In this document: positions 1 to 8,939 of the stretch, one piece after another | Layout of the letters: each line of letters begins with the position of its first letter | Position numbering within the stretch: position 1 is the stretch's first letter | From: Nocardioides xinjiangensis | GTDB taxonomy: Bacteria; Actinomycetota; Actinomycetes; Propionibacteriales; Nocardioidaceae | DNA length: 64,000 nucleotides | Assembly (NCBI RefSeq): GCF_017916455.1 | Contig: NZ_JAFMSY010000001.1 | Location: 310,001 to 374,000 of the forward strand | Reading direction: 5' to 3' | Position numbers and translations under genes: made by a program | The notes under the pieces: model-generated | Seen by the model: only the letters and a program-made list of their open reading frames with translations | Database searches by the model: none | What the model was told of the DNA's origin: nothing

Positions 1-936
1 GGCCGGACGCCGACGCCCGCGGCGCCGGTGACGACGACCGCGCGACGACGTTCCCGCCGCGGACCCGTCGCGCTGGTGCTGGCCGTCCTGCTCGCCGCCG
101 GCATCGGGCTCGGCGCCTACTGGTTCGGGTGGGAGCGCTACACGACCACGCCCGCCGTGCTGGGGCTGGACGAGTCCGCCGCGAACGCCGCGCTGGAGGA
201 CGCCGGCCTGCAGGCCGAGGCGGGCGAGCCGGCGTACTCGGAGAACGTGGCCCCCGGCCTCGTCATCGGGACCGACCCCGGCCCAGGCGACAATGTGCTC
301 GACGGCGGCACCGTCACGCTGACGCTCTCCCTGGGGCCCGAGCGCTACGACGTCCCGCAGCTGCGCGGGCAGACGGAGGACCAGGCGCAGGACTCGCTCG
401 CCGCGACCAACCTCGCGTTCGGCGAGAGCACCGGTCGCTGGAGCGAGACGGTGCCGGAGGGGCAGGTCATCCGTTCCCGGCCCGCGGCCGGCACCACGCT
501 CAAGCCGGGCGCCAGCATCGACCTCGTGCTCAGCAAGGGCCGCCGGCCCATCGAGGTCGAGGACTGGACGGGCCGGTCCTACGACGCCGCCGAGGCGGCA
601 CTCGGGCGGCGCCTCGACGTGACGGTGTCCGGCGAGGAGCACAGCGACAGCGTCCCCGAGGGCGCGATCATCTCGCAGGACCCCCCTGCCGGCACCACGC
701 TCTTCCGCGGCGACACCGTGTCGTTCGTGGTCTCGCTCGGCCCCGAGCTCGTGGAGGTGCCGCGGGTGCGCGCCATGGGCGTCGAGGCCGCCACCGACCT
801 GCTCCAGGGCCTCGGCTTCGAGGTCCGCACCGAGGAGGCCGAGAACTACCTCGGACTGGGCTTCGTCTTCAGCTCGGACCCGGGCCAGGGCGAGCAGGTC
901 GCGAAGGGCTCGACGATCACGCTGTTCCTCATCTGA
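1..936 (+). CDS. PASTA-domain Ser/Thr protein kinase, C-terminal part (5' truncated by window)
   Basis: The frame is open from base 1, so the kinase domain lies upstream of the window; the GTG at 28 is probably internal. Visible are an Arg-rich juxtamembrane stretch, one membrane helix (about visible residues 30-50) and four consecutive PASTA repeats of about 65 residues up to the stop. Each repeat has the typical alternation of a DPxxG-type turn and a closing VxLxxSxG strand. In this family the extracellular PASTA repeats sense muropeptides or lipid II and the cytosolic kinase signals to cell-wall and division proteins. Nearness to a class II DAHP synthase gene recalls mycobacterial PknL next to aroG, although PknL itself lacks PASTA repeats, so the orthology is uncertain. 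Confidence 0.88.
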   Translation, partial: GRTPTPAAPVTTTARRRSRRGPVALVLAVLLAAGIGLGAYWFGWERYTTTPAVLGLDESAANAALEDAGLQAEAGEPAYSENVAPGLVIGTDPGPGDNVLDGGTVTLTLSLGPERYDVPQLRGQTEDQAQDSLAATNLAFGESTGRWSETVPEGQVIRSRPAAGTTLKPGASIDLVLSKGRRPIEVEDWTGRSYDAAEAALGRRLDVTVSGEEHSDSVPEGAIISQDPPAGTTLFRGDTVSFVVSLGPELVEVPRVRAMGVEAATDLLQGLGFEVRTEEAENYLGLGFVFSSDPGQGEQVAKGSTITLFLI

Positions 937-941
937 GGTCC

Positions 942-947
942 TAGCCT
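942..947 (+). promoter_or_regulatory. -10 box of EamA gene (leaderless)
   Basis: TAGCCT lies 6 nt before the GTG start at 954, and no Shine-Dalgarno sequence fits in between. This suggests that transcription starts at the start codon. Confidence 0.5.
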
Positions 948-953
948 TCGTCC

Positions 954-1853
954 GTGCACAGCGAGCAGACCCGGCGTACGACCCTGCTCGCGTCCGCCGC
1001 CCTCCTCGCGCTGGCCGCGTGCTGGGGGTCGACGTTCTTCATGATCAAGGACCTGCTCGACCGCGTGCCGACGCTGGACTTCCTGGCCGTCCGGTTCGGC
1101 ATCGCCGCGCTCGTGCTCGTGGCGGTGGCGCCGCGGGCGCTCGGCCGGCTCTCCCCGGTGGTGCGGCGGCACGCGGTGGTCCTCGGCGCGCTCTACGGGG
1201 TGGCGCAGATCCTCCAGACCGCCGGGCTGGCGCACACGCCGGCCAGCGTCAGCGGCTTCGTCACCGGGCTGTACGTCGTCTGCACGCCGCTCCTGGCCGC
1301 CGCGATCCTCCGTACCCGGATCCCGCCGGTGACCTGGGTCGCGGTCACCCTGGCCACGGCCGGGCTCGCCGTGCTCGCGCTCGACGGCTTCAGCATCGGC
1401 TACGGCGAGCTCGTCACGCTGACCTCCGCCGTCCTCTACGCGCTGCACATCGTCGGGCTCGGGGCGTGGTCGACCGCCCAGGACGCCGTCGGGATGACCA
1501 TCCTGCAGATCATCGTGATCGCCGTCGTCTGCACCCTGGCGACCGCGCACGACGGGATCGTCCTGCCCGACCGGGCCGGCGACTGGGCGTCCGTGGCCTA
1601 CATGGCCGTCGTCGTCGGTGCCCTCGGACTGCTCGGACAGACCTGGGCGCAGGCGCACCTGACGCCCACCCGGAGCGCGATCATCATGAGCATGGAGCCG
1701 GTGTTCGCCTCCTTCTTCGCCGTCTGGCTGGGCGGCGAGGACCTCACCACGCGGCTGCTGCTCGGCGGCGCGATGGTGCTCGTCGCGATGCTGACGGTCG
1801 AGCTCGCGCCGCGGCGCCCGGTCGAGGGCGAGGTCGCGCACATCGCCGTGTGA
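954..1853 (+). CDS. EamA/DMT-superfamily transporter
   Basis: The 299-residue protein is almost entirely hydrophobic, with about ten predicted membrane helices in two related halves, as expected of 10-TM EamA (DUF6) permeases. The N-terminal half has the family-typical segment ending CWGSTFFMIK in helix 1. The C-terminal half has the SMEPVFASFFAVWLGGE segment that is highly typical of EamA repeats. It sits in the inner membrane and probably exports small metabolites or amino acids; the substrate cannot be read from sequence. The GTG start was chosen because a -10 box lies exactly 6 nt upstream. Confidence 0.9.
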   Translation: MHSEQTRRTTLLASAALLALAACWGSTFFMIKDLLDRVPTLDFLAVRFGIAALVLVAVAPRALGRLSPVVRRHAVVLGALYGVAQILQTAGLAHTPASVSGFVTGLYVVCTPLLAAAILRTRIPPVTWVAVTLATAGLAVLALDGFSIGYGELVTLTSAVLYALHIVGLGAWSTAQDAVGMTILQIIVIAVVCTLATAHDGIVLPDRAGDWASVAYMAVVVGALGLLGQTWAQAHLTPTRSAIIMSMEPVFASFFAVWLGGEDLTTRLLLGGAMVLVAMLTVELAPRRPVEGEVAHIAV

Positions 1854-1898
1854 GCCGGCGCGGATGCCGCTTCCCCCGCGCGGTCGTGGCGGAGCCCC

Positions 1899-1904
1899 TA
1901 TCGT
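1899..1904 (+). promoter_or_regulatory. -10 box of zinc-ribbon gene (leaderless)
   Basis: TATCGT stands 6 nt before the GTG at 1911. No Shine-Dalgarno sequence is present. Confidence 0.5.
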
Positions 1905-1910
1905 GGCTGC

Positions 1911-3072
1911 GTGGACAGGTGCGTGGCGTGCGGGGCCGAGCTCGGCGTGGGCCGGTTCTGCCTCAACTGCGGGCACCCGATCGGCACACCGGCACCCACG
2001 TCGCCGGCGGCACCTGCCCCCTCGACCGATGCGGGGCCGGCGCCCCGGGGCGCCGAGCACCCGCCGATCGCCCCGCCGGTGCAGGCCGCCGACCCCACGC
2101 CCATCCCTCCGGCCGCCCGGTCCGGTCGGCCCGGTCGGACTGCCCGGTCGCGTGGGGCTGCCCCGTCCGGCCGGTCCGCGCCGTCCGGTCGGTCGTCCGG
2201 CCGCGCCGCGCCGTCCGGCCGGTCGGCCCCGTCCGCTCCGCCCGGCACCCGCGAGCGAGCGGATCCTCCACCCGGACCCGAGCCGACCGCTGCGCCGGCC
2301 TCGCGCCCGGCTGCGGCATCCCGCCCGCCGCGCCGGGAGTGGGACCCGCGCGAGGAGCTGCTGCCCTACGAGGTGGTCGACGACCCCGACGTCGACGCCC
2401 CGATCCGCGGTCGTGCCTGGATCGCCTGGGTGGGCGGCGCGGTGCTGCTGGTAGGCCTGGTCGTCGCGCTGCTGCGGATCCTCGGCTCCGACGGCGGGGA
2501 CGCCGCCGACTTCTCCGGAGGCGACCCGGGCGGCGCGGGTCAGGAGCCCGCCCGGGCCACCGGGGCCGGCGAGGGCGGCGGGGCCGAAGGCTCCGGGACG
2601 GCCTCCGGCGTCGGGCGTCTGCGCGAGCTGGTCCCGGGTGCGACCTTCGAGGTGCCCGGCACCGCTCTCCCGACGACCGACCTCGACGGCGCCCTGGTGA
2701 CCTACGGCGCCGCGCGGATGGGCGACGGAGACCCGGCCACGGCGTGGCGGGTCCCCGGCGACGCCACCGGGCAGACCGTCACCATCACGCTCCCCCGGCC
2801 TGCTGTCGTCACCCGCGTGGGCATCATCAACGGCTACGCCAAGCAGGTCGCGGGTGTCGACTGGTACCTCAACAACCGCCGCATCCTCGCTGCGACGTGG
2901 GGCTTCGACGACGGCACGACCGTGGAGCAGACGTTCGTGCAACGTCCGGCGGTGCAGCGACTGCAGGTGCCGCCGGTGGAGACCACGGCCCTGACCCTCA
3001 CGCTCACCGCCGTCACGCCGCCCGGCACCGGCGACCTCGGCCGCGACTACACCGCGATCAGCGAGGTCTCCG

Positions 3073-3095
<23 letters not shown>
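1911..3095 (+). CDS. Zinc-ribbon membrane protein with C-terminal discoidin-like domain
   Basis: The 394-residue protein starts with a zinc ribbon (Cys4, Cys7, Cys17, Cys20). A long Pro/Ser/Gly/Arg linker (about 25-150) follows, then one membrane helix near 166-188. A second Gly/Ala linker leads to a C-terminal beta-sandwich of about 150 residues. That domain reads like an F5/8-type or NADase-type glycan-binding domain (GDPATAWR, then alternating strands). The ribbon would be cytosolic and the sandwich outside. The linker DNA (about 2110-2245) is a degenerate repeat of GTCCGGTCGG-like units coding PSGRS. The function is unknown; carbohydrate or wall binding is an inference. The 3' end overlaps the convergent threonine aldolase by 23 bp. 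Confidence 0.75.
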
Positions 3096-4074
<979 letters not shown>

Positions 4075-4080
4075 CCGCAG

Positions 4081-4086
4081 AACCTA
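4081..4086 (-). promoter_or_regulatory. -10 box of threonine aldolase gene (leaderless)
   Basis: On the minus strand TAGGTT precedes the GTG start by 6 nt. Confidence 0.5.
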
Positions 4087-4110
4087 CCCGCACCGCTCGC
4101 GCAGGCGTCG

Positions 4111-4420
4111 AGCGGTGCGTGAGGCATGTTTCCGCGGGTCAGAACCTGCACCACTCACCGCCCGGACGGGCGCTGCGTAGAACGCACGCACCAGCGGTGC
4201 GTGAGGCACGTTCTCGTGCGCCAGAACCTGCACCACTCACCGCCCGGACGGGCGCTGCGTACGACGCACCCACCAGCGGTGCGTGAGGCAGGTTTGCGCG
4301 GGTCAGAACCTGCACCACTCACCGCCCCGGCCGGACCGGCGTACAACCCACGCACCAGCGGTGCGTGAGGCAGGTTCTCGCCCGCCAGAACCTGCACCAC
4401 CCACCGCCCGGACGAGGCAG
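4111..4420. repeat. 82-bp tandem repeat array, four palindromic units
   Basis: Four units begin at 4111, 4193, 4275 and 4357, giving an exact 82-bp period; the fourth is truncated near 4420. Each unit starts AGCGGTGCGTGAGGCA and contains CAGAACCTGCACCACTCACC. These two segments are near-perfect inverted repeats of about 20 nt around an 8-9 nt variable loop. In units 1 and 2 a second small palindrome (CGCCCGGACGGGCG) follows, but it degrades in units 3 and 4. The array fills the 350-bp gap between the DAHP synthase stop and the threonine aldolase start. No coding sequence is apparent. It could act as a terminator or insulator, or be a REP/MITE-like element. Confidence 0.9.
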
Positions 4421-4424
4421 AAGG

Positions 4425-5762
4425 TCAGGCCTTGCGCAGCATCTCGGCGACGAGGAACGCGAGCTCGAGCGACTGCACACGGTTGAGGCGCGGGTCGCAG
4501 ACCGACTCGTAGCGATGGGCCAGGCCCACCTCGTCGATCTCCTCGCCGCCGCCGACGCACTCGGTGACGTCGTCGCCGGTGAGCTCGACGTGGACGCCGC
4601 CGGGCCACGTGCCCAGGCTGCGGTGCACGTCGAAGAAGCCCTGCACCTCGTCGATGACGTCGTCGAAGCGGCGGGTCTTGTAGCCGGAGGACGCCTCGAA
4701 GGTGTTGCCGTGCATCGGGTCGCACACCCAGGCGACGTTGAGGCCCTCGGCGGTGACCTTCTCGACGAGCGCCGGCAGGCCGTCGCGGATCTTCCCGGCG
4801 CCGAAGCGGGTGATGAAGGTCAGCCGGCCCGGCGTGTTGTCGGGGTTGAGCCGCGCCGCGTAGGCGAGAGCGTCGTCCGGCGTCGTGGTCGGGCCCAGCT
4901 TGATGCCGATGGGGTTCTTGATCCGCGACAGGAGCTCGACGTGCGGGCCGTCGAGCTGGCGGGTGCGCTCGCCGATCCACACGAAGTGCGCGGACACGTT
5001 GTAGGGCAGGTCGGTCCGCGAGTCGATGCGGGTGAGCGCCTGCTCGTACTCCAGCAGCAGCGCCTCGTGGCTGGAGTGGAAGTCGACGCGGTGGAACTCG
5101 TCGGGGTCGGCGCCGATGGCCTTCATGAACGTGAGCGCGCGCTCGATCTCGTCGGCCATCGCCTCGTAGCGCTGGCCGAACGGCGAGCTCTGCACGAAGT
5201 CGGTGTTCCAGGTGTGCACCTGGCGCAGGTCGGCGTAGCCGCCGGTCACGAAGGCGCGGACGAGGTTCAGCGTCGCGGCCGAGGAGTTGTAGACCTCCAC
5301 GAGCCGCTGCGGGTCCGGGATGCGCGCCTCGGGCGTGAAGTCGTAGCCGTTGACGGCGTCGCCGCGGTACGCCGGCAGGGTCACGCCGTCGCGGGTCTCC
5401 TCGTCGGAGCTGCGCGGCTTGGCGTACTGCCCCGCGAGGCGGCCGAGCTTCACGACCGGCACCGAGGCGGCGTAGGTCAGCACGACGGCCATCTGGAGCA
5501 GCACCCGCAGCTTGTTGCGGACGTTGTCGGCGGTGACGCCGGCGAAGGTCTCGGCGCAGTCACCGCCCTGGAGCAGGAACGCCTCGCCGCGCGTGACCGC
5601 GGCGATCTTGGCGGTGAGGTCGTCGCACTCGCCCGCGAACACGAGAGGCGGCGCAGTCCTCAGCCGGGCCACGGCGGCGTCGACCGCCCCCGCGTCGGGG
5701 TAGGTCGGCTGCTGCTTCGGTCCGAGCGCGTGCAGCTGCTCGAGGGTGGGGATGGCACTCAC
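4425..5762 (-). CDS. aroG: Class II 3-deoxy-7-phosphoheptulonate (DAHP) synthase
   Basis: The 445-residue protein matches the size of class II (plant/actinobacterial) DAHP synthases. Recognisable segments are LLQGGDCAETF near residue 67, GRLAGQYAKPRS, HFVWIGERTRQLDGPHVE, RFGAGKIRDGLPALV, VCDPMHGNTF and HVELTGDDVTECVGG. It condenses phosphoenolpyruvate with erythrose-4-phosphate as the first step of the shikimate pathway, using a metal held by Cys, His, Glu and Asp ligands. The GTG start (SAIPTLEQL) has a -10 box 6 nt upstream. An aroG gene also lies near a kinase gene in mycobacteria. Downstream lies the 82-bp array, which may end this transcript. Confidence 0.95.
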   Translation of the reverse strand: MSAIPTLEQLHALGPKQQPTYPDAGAVDAAVARLRTAPPLVFAGECDDLTAKIAAVTRGEAFLLQGGDCAETFAGVTADNVRNKLRVLLQMAVVLTYAASVPVVKLGRLAGQYAKPRSSDEETRDGVTLPAYRGDAVNGYDFTPEARIPDPQRLVEVYNSSAATLNLVRAFVTGGYADLRQVHTWNTDFVQSSPFGQRYEAMADEIERALTFMKAIGADPDEFHRVDFHSSHEALLLEYEQALTRIDSRTDLPYNVSAHFVWIGERTRQLDGPHVELLSRIKNPIGIKLGPTTTPDDALAYAARLNPDNTPGRLTFITRFGAGKIRDGLPALVEKVTAEGLNVAWVCDPMHGNTFEASSGYKTRRFDDVIDEVQGFFDVHRSLGTWPGGVHVELTGDDVTECVGGGEEIDEVGLAHRYESVCDPRLNRVQSLELAFLVAEMLRKA

Positions 5763-5768
5763 CCGACA

Positions 5769-5774
5769 AGGGTA
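5769..5774 (-). promoter_or_regulatory. -10 box of DAHP synthase gene (leaderless)
   Basis: On the minus strand TACCCT precedes the GTG start by 6 nt. Confidence 0.5.
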
Positions 5775-5830
5775 CGGCGGCCGGGCCGTCGCGCCCGAAC
5801 CCTGACCGACCCCTGAACGCCGACGACGGA

Positions 5831-5846
5831 CCGGGTGCCCACCCGG
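5831..5846. terminator. Weak hairpin after phosphoesterase gene
   Basis: CCGGGT-GCCC-ACCCGG is a 6-bp stem 15 nt past the minus-strand stop at 5861. No T-run follows, so termination is only a possibility. Confidence 0.3.
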
Positions 5847-5860
5847 CGGGGACGGCACGC

Positions 5861-7222
5861 TCAGTCGCGCGGTGCCAGCACACCGGCGGCGTCGGTCACG
5901 CGGAGCCCCCCGTCGCGGGTGCGACTGGCGACGAGGGTGCCGGTGACGACGGAGGCGTCCGGGTAGCTGAGGTGTCCTGGCGCGCCCTGGGTGGAGGTGG
6001 TCCACAGCCGGTCGTCGAAGCCGACCTCCCCGCGGAACTGGTGGTTCTCCAGGACCAGCTCGTCGGCCGTGGCCTGCCCGACGACGTACGACGCCTCGCC
6101 CCGGTAGAACAGCGAGCCGTGCGACACCTGGAGCACGCCGTCGCGCTGGTGGACGGTCTGGTCGTGCACCTCCCCGCTCAGGTAGACGTCGACGCCGCCC
6201 TCGACCATCGCCCGCCAGAGCTCGGAGCGCATGCCGCCCTCGTAGATGAGGCTGCTGGAGTTGCGGGTGCGGACGTCGCCCGTCATCGGGACGTGGCCCT
6301 GCACCACCACCCAGGGCACCTCGTCGCGACGGGCCTGGCGCAGCACCCGGCGCAGCCACCGCAGCTGCTCGGCGTCGACCGACACGTGCAGGTCGTTCCC
6401 GCGACGCTCGAAGACGTCGATCGTCACCAGGAGGACGTCGCGGTCGAGGCGCACGGCGTAGGCCGTGTGCCTCGCCGGCCCGCGGCGCGGCCGCTGCGGG
6501 AAGCGGTGCCGGCCGCGCGCGTTCCGCAGGACGTGGTCGACGTAGAGCCGCTTGAACTCGGGGACGTGGCGACGCTTGAAGTCGACCCAGGCTGTCCGGC
6601 GCCGCGAGCGCCACGGGTCGTCGCCGACCTCGTGGTCGCCGACGGCGGTGTACGTCGTGAGGCCCCGGTCGGTGAACCGCTGCAGCCAGGCCGGGTAGTA
6701 GACCGCGGCGGCGCGCCGGTAGGCCCGCAGCCGCTGCGCCGGCGTGCGCACGGGGCCGAAGACACCGGTGCGCGAGTCGTCGCGCCCCCAGCGGCCCTCG
6801 ACGAGGTCGCCCGCGACGAGGACGTCGTCGGTGCCGTGCCCGGCCATCTCGTCGATGACGTGGTCGAGCGCGGCCTCGTAGTCGGCGTTGGTGGAGTTGG
6901 CGACCTCCCCGGTGGCCGCCACGACGTAGGTGCGTCGACCGCCGGCCGTGAGGTCGGCGACGTCCTGGTTGAGGAAGTCGGGCGCGGAGACGAAGCGGTA
7001 GGCGCCGGTCAGCTCGGGCGCGGGAGCCACGGCCGGGCGGTCACGCGGCCCGTGCCCGCCCTGCGGCACCCTCCAGTCGGGCTGCGGCACGTCGGGCGTC
7101 GCCGCCGGGTGCTCGCCCGCGGGTGTGGCGCCTGCCGACGGCGCGGGCGGGGTGGCCGTCGAGCAGCCGAGGGCGGAGGCGGTCAGCACCGCCACCGCCG
7201 GCCCGAGACGTCGTCGTGTCAC
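5861..7222 (-). CDS. Lipoprotein metallophosphoesterase
   Basis: The 453-residue product starts VTRRRLGPAV and has a signal sequence ending in the lipobox ALGC, so it should be lipid-anchored outside the membrane. A Pro/Ala-rich linker follows. The catalytic part shows the calcineurin-like motif series: an atypical first block, GDLVEGR, GDHEVGDD (in place of GNHD), GHVPMTGD and SGEVHDQT (in place of GHxH). These residues would bind a dimetal centre and hydrolyse a phosphoester; the substrate is unknown. A longer start 63 nt upstream exists, but the internal GTG has a -10 box (TACGGT, 7 nt) and gives a clean signal peptide. Confidence 0.82.
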   Translation of the reverse strand: MTRRRLGPAVAVLTASALGCSTATPPAPSAGATPAGEHPAATPDVPQPDWRVPQGGHGPRDRPAVAPAPELTGAYRFVSAPDFLNQDVADLTAGGRRTYVVAATGEVANSTNADYEAALDHVIDEMAGHGTDDVLVAGDLVEGRWGRDDSRTGVFGPVRTPAQRLRAYRRAAAVYYPAWLQRFTDRGLTTYTAVGDHEVGDDPWRSRRRTAWVDFKRRHVPEFKRLYVDHVLRNARGRHRFPQRPRRGPARHTAYAVRLDRDVLLVTIDVFERRGNDLHVSVDAEQLRWLRRVLRQARRDEVPWVVVQGHVPMTGDVRTRNSSSLIYEGGMRSELWRAMVEGGVDVYLSGEVHDQTVHQRDGVLQVSHGSLFYRGEASYVVGQATADELVLENHQFRGEVGFDDRLWTTSTQGAPGHLSYPDASVVTGTLVASRTRDGGLRVTDAAGVLAPRD

Positions 7223-7229
7223 CCGGCCA

Positions 7230-7235
7230 ACCGTA
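7230..7235 (-). promoter_or_regulatory. -10 box of phosphoesterase gene (leaderless)
   Basis: On the minus strand TACGGT precedes the GTG at 7222 by 7 nt. Confidence 0.4.
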
Positions 7236-7291
7236 GACGGACGGCCCGACGGACGCGGGAGCCCACCCGACGTGTCGACGCGCACGCCGCG

Positions 7292-8749
7292 TCAGCGGAC
7301 GTCGTCCTCCATGTGGTCGATGTCGCGGAAGCCGGTCTTCTTCGCCCGGACCCCGCGGTTCGTCAGCCAGGTGAGGGCCCAGAGCACGATGCCCACGGCC
7401 AGCAGTCCCGCGGCGATCTTGTACTGCACCATGTCGGCCTCGAGGCGCGCCCACGGCCCCAGGAGGTAGGCGCAGCACAGCGCTCCCACGACCGGCAGGA
7501 ACGACGGTGCGCGGAAGGCGCCCTCGGGGGCCGGGTCGCGACGCAGGACGAGGCAGGCGACGTTGACGATGGTGAAGACGGCGAGCAGCAGCAGGGCGGT
7601 CGTGCCCGAGAGCGCCACGACCACCGAGGACTCCGCCTCGAGCGTGACCAGGGTGATCAGTCCCAGCGCCAGCAGCGTGGTGAAGACGATCGCCGTCCAG
7701 GGCGAGCGGCGCCCCGGCAGGACCTTGCTCAGCGAGCGCGGCAGCACGTCCTGCTTGGCCATGCCGTAGACGAGCCGGCTCGCCATCAACATGTTGATGA
7801 GCGCGGTGTTGGCGACGGCGAAGACGGTCAGGAACGGGAAGATGGTGTCGATGGGCAGGTCGGGCGAGCCCACCTTGACCACGTCGAGCAGGATGCCCGC
7901 CTCGGCGTTGGTCGGCTCGGCGATCTGGCCGGGCGGGATGACGGCCACGACCGAGATGGCCACCAGCATGTAGATCACCACGGCGATGCCGAGCCCGGTG
8001 AACATCGTTCGCGGGAAGATCCGCCGCGGGTCCTTGGTCTCCTCGACCATGTTGACGGAGTCCTCGAAGCCGACCATCGAGAAGAACGCGATGGCGGTGG
8101 CGATGGTGACCGCCATGAACAGGCCCTTGTCGTCGGGGCTCTCGAAGACGGTGATCCGACCCAGGTCGCCCTCGCCGCGGCCGATCACCCACAGGCCGAT
8201 GAGGATCACGATGGCCAGCGCGAGCATCTCCACGATCGTCAGCAGCACGTTGAACTTCACGCTCTCGCCGACGCCGCGCAGGTTGATCGCGGCCAGCACG
8301 AGCATGAACACGAGCGCCGTGACGAGCGTCGCGGCCGTGCTGGGCTCGTCGTTGCCGAAGCCGATCAGCAGGTTGGCGGCCAGCAGGTTCGAGGAGGTGG
8401 ACGCGCTCGTGATGCCCGAGCACACGACCGTGAAGGCGACGAGGAAGGTGACGAAGTGGAGCCCGAACGCCTTGTGCGTGTAGAGCGCGGCGCCGGCGGC
8501 CTGCGGGTACTTGGTGACCAGCTCGAGGTAGGAGAAGGCGGTGACCGTCGCGATGGCGAAGGCCACGAGGAACGGCAGCCACGCGATGCCACCGACCTCG
8601 CCGGCGAGCTTGCCAGTGACGGCGTACACGCCCGCCCCGAGGATGTCGCCGACGATGAAGAGCAGGAGCAGCTTGGGCCCGAGCACGCGCTTGAGGTCGG
8701 CGTCCTTCGGCCCGTCGAGGTCCTGGTGCGTGGCTTCCGTCGCGCTCAT
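7292..8749 (-). CDS. APC-family amino acid permease
   Basis: The 485-residue integral membrane protein has about 12 helices, consistent with the amino acid-polyamine-organocation superfamily. The first helix carries the IVGDILGAGVYAVTG substrate-backbone loop (G-x-G type) expected in LeuT-fold APC proteins. It probably imports amino acids with protons; the exact substrate is not readable. The ATG at 8749 was preferred over the in-frame start 33 nt upstream because GGGGAG stands 6 nt before it. It is transcribed divergently from the phosphofructokinase gene across a 190-bp region. Confidence 0.9.
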   Translation of the reverse strand: MSATEATHQDLDGPKDADLKRVLGPKLLLLFIVGDILGAGVYAVTGKLAGEVGGIAWLPFLVAFAIATVTAFSYLELVTKYPQAAGAALYTHKAFGLHFVTFLVAFTVVCSGITSASTSSNLLAANLLIGFGNDEPSTAATLVTALVFMLVLAAINLRGVGESVKFNVLLTIVEMLALAIVILIGLWVIGRGEGDLGRITVFESPDDKGLFMAVTIATAIAFFSMVGFEDSVNMVEETKDPRRIFPRTMFTGLGIAVVIYMLVAISVVAVIPPGQIAEPTNAEAGILLDVVKVGSPDLPIDTIFPFLTVFAVANTALINMLMASRLVYGMAKQDVLPRSLSKVLPGRRSPWTAIVFTTLLALGLITLVTLEAESSVVVALSGTTALLLLAVFTIVNVACLVLRRDPAPEGAFRAPSFLPVVGALCCAYLLGPWARLEADMVQYKIAAGLLAVGIVLWALTWLTNRGVRAKKTGFRDIDHMEDDVR

Positions 8750-8871
8750 CGAGACTCCCCTCGTCCGGTCCGTGCCCTGCACGGCGTCTCCTCACAATGG
8801 CCCTGCTGGCTGGCCGAGGCAACCACTGCCCCGTCCCCTCAACGCCGTGGCGGCGCGCGGGTCACGTCCCG

Positions 8872-8893
8872 GCGGTGGACGGGCGTCCACCGC
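8872..8893. promoter_or_regulatory. Perfect inverted repeat, possible operator
   Basis: GCGGTGGAC-GGGC-GTCCACCGC is a 9-bp perfect inverted repeat. It sits between the divergent permease and phosphofructokinase genes, just upstream of the latter's -35 box. It could be a repressor site or a hairpin. Confidence 0.35.
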
Positions 8894-8902
8894 TCGTCGG
8901 CT

Positions 8903-8932
8903 TTGATCGTTCCAAGCACCCGCCACTACCCT
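8903..8932 (+). promoter_or_regulatory. Promoter of phosphofructokinase gene (leaderless)
   Basis: The -35 box TTGATC (8903-8908) and -10 box TACCCT (8927-8932) are 18 nt apart. The ATG follows 7 nt later, so the transcript should begin at or next to the start codon. Confidence 0.6.
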
Positions 8933-8939
8933 GCTGGGC

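Noticed and set aside
4111..4420. CRISPR array
   Set aside because: The whole 82-bp unit repeats, with no unique spacers, and there are no cas genes nearby.
4425..6614. A 729-residue fusion ending in DAHP synthase
   Set aside because: The upstream part is antisense shadow of the phosphoesterase gene. The true start is the GTG at 5762 with its own -10 box.
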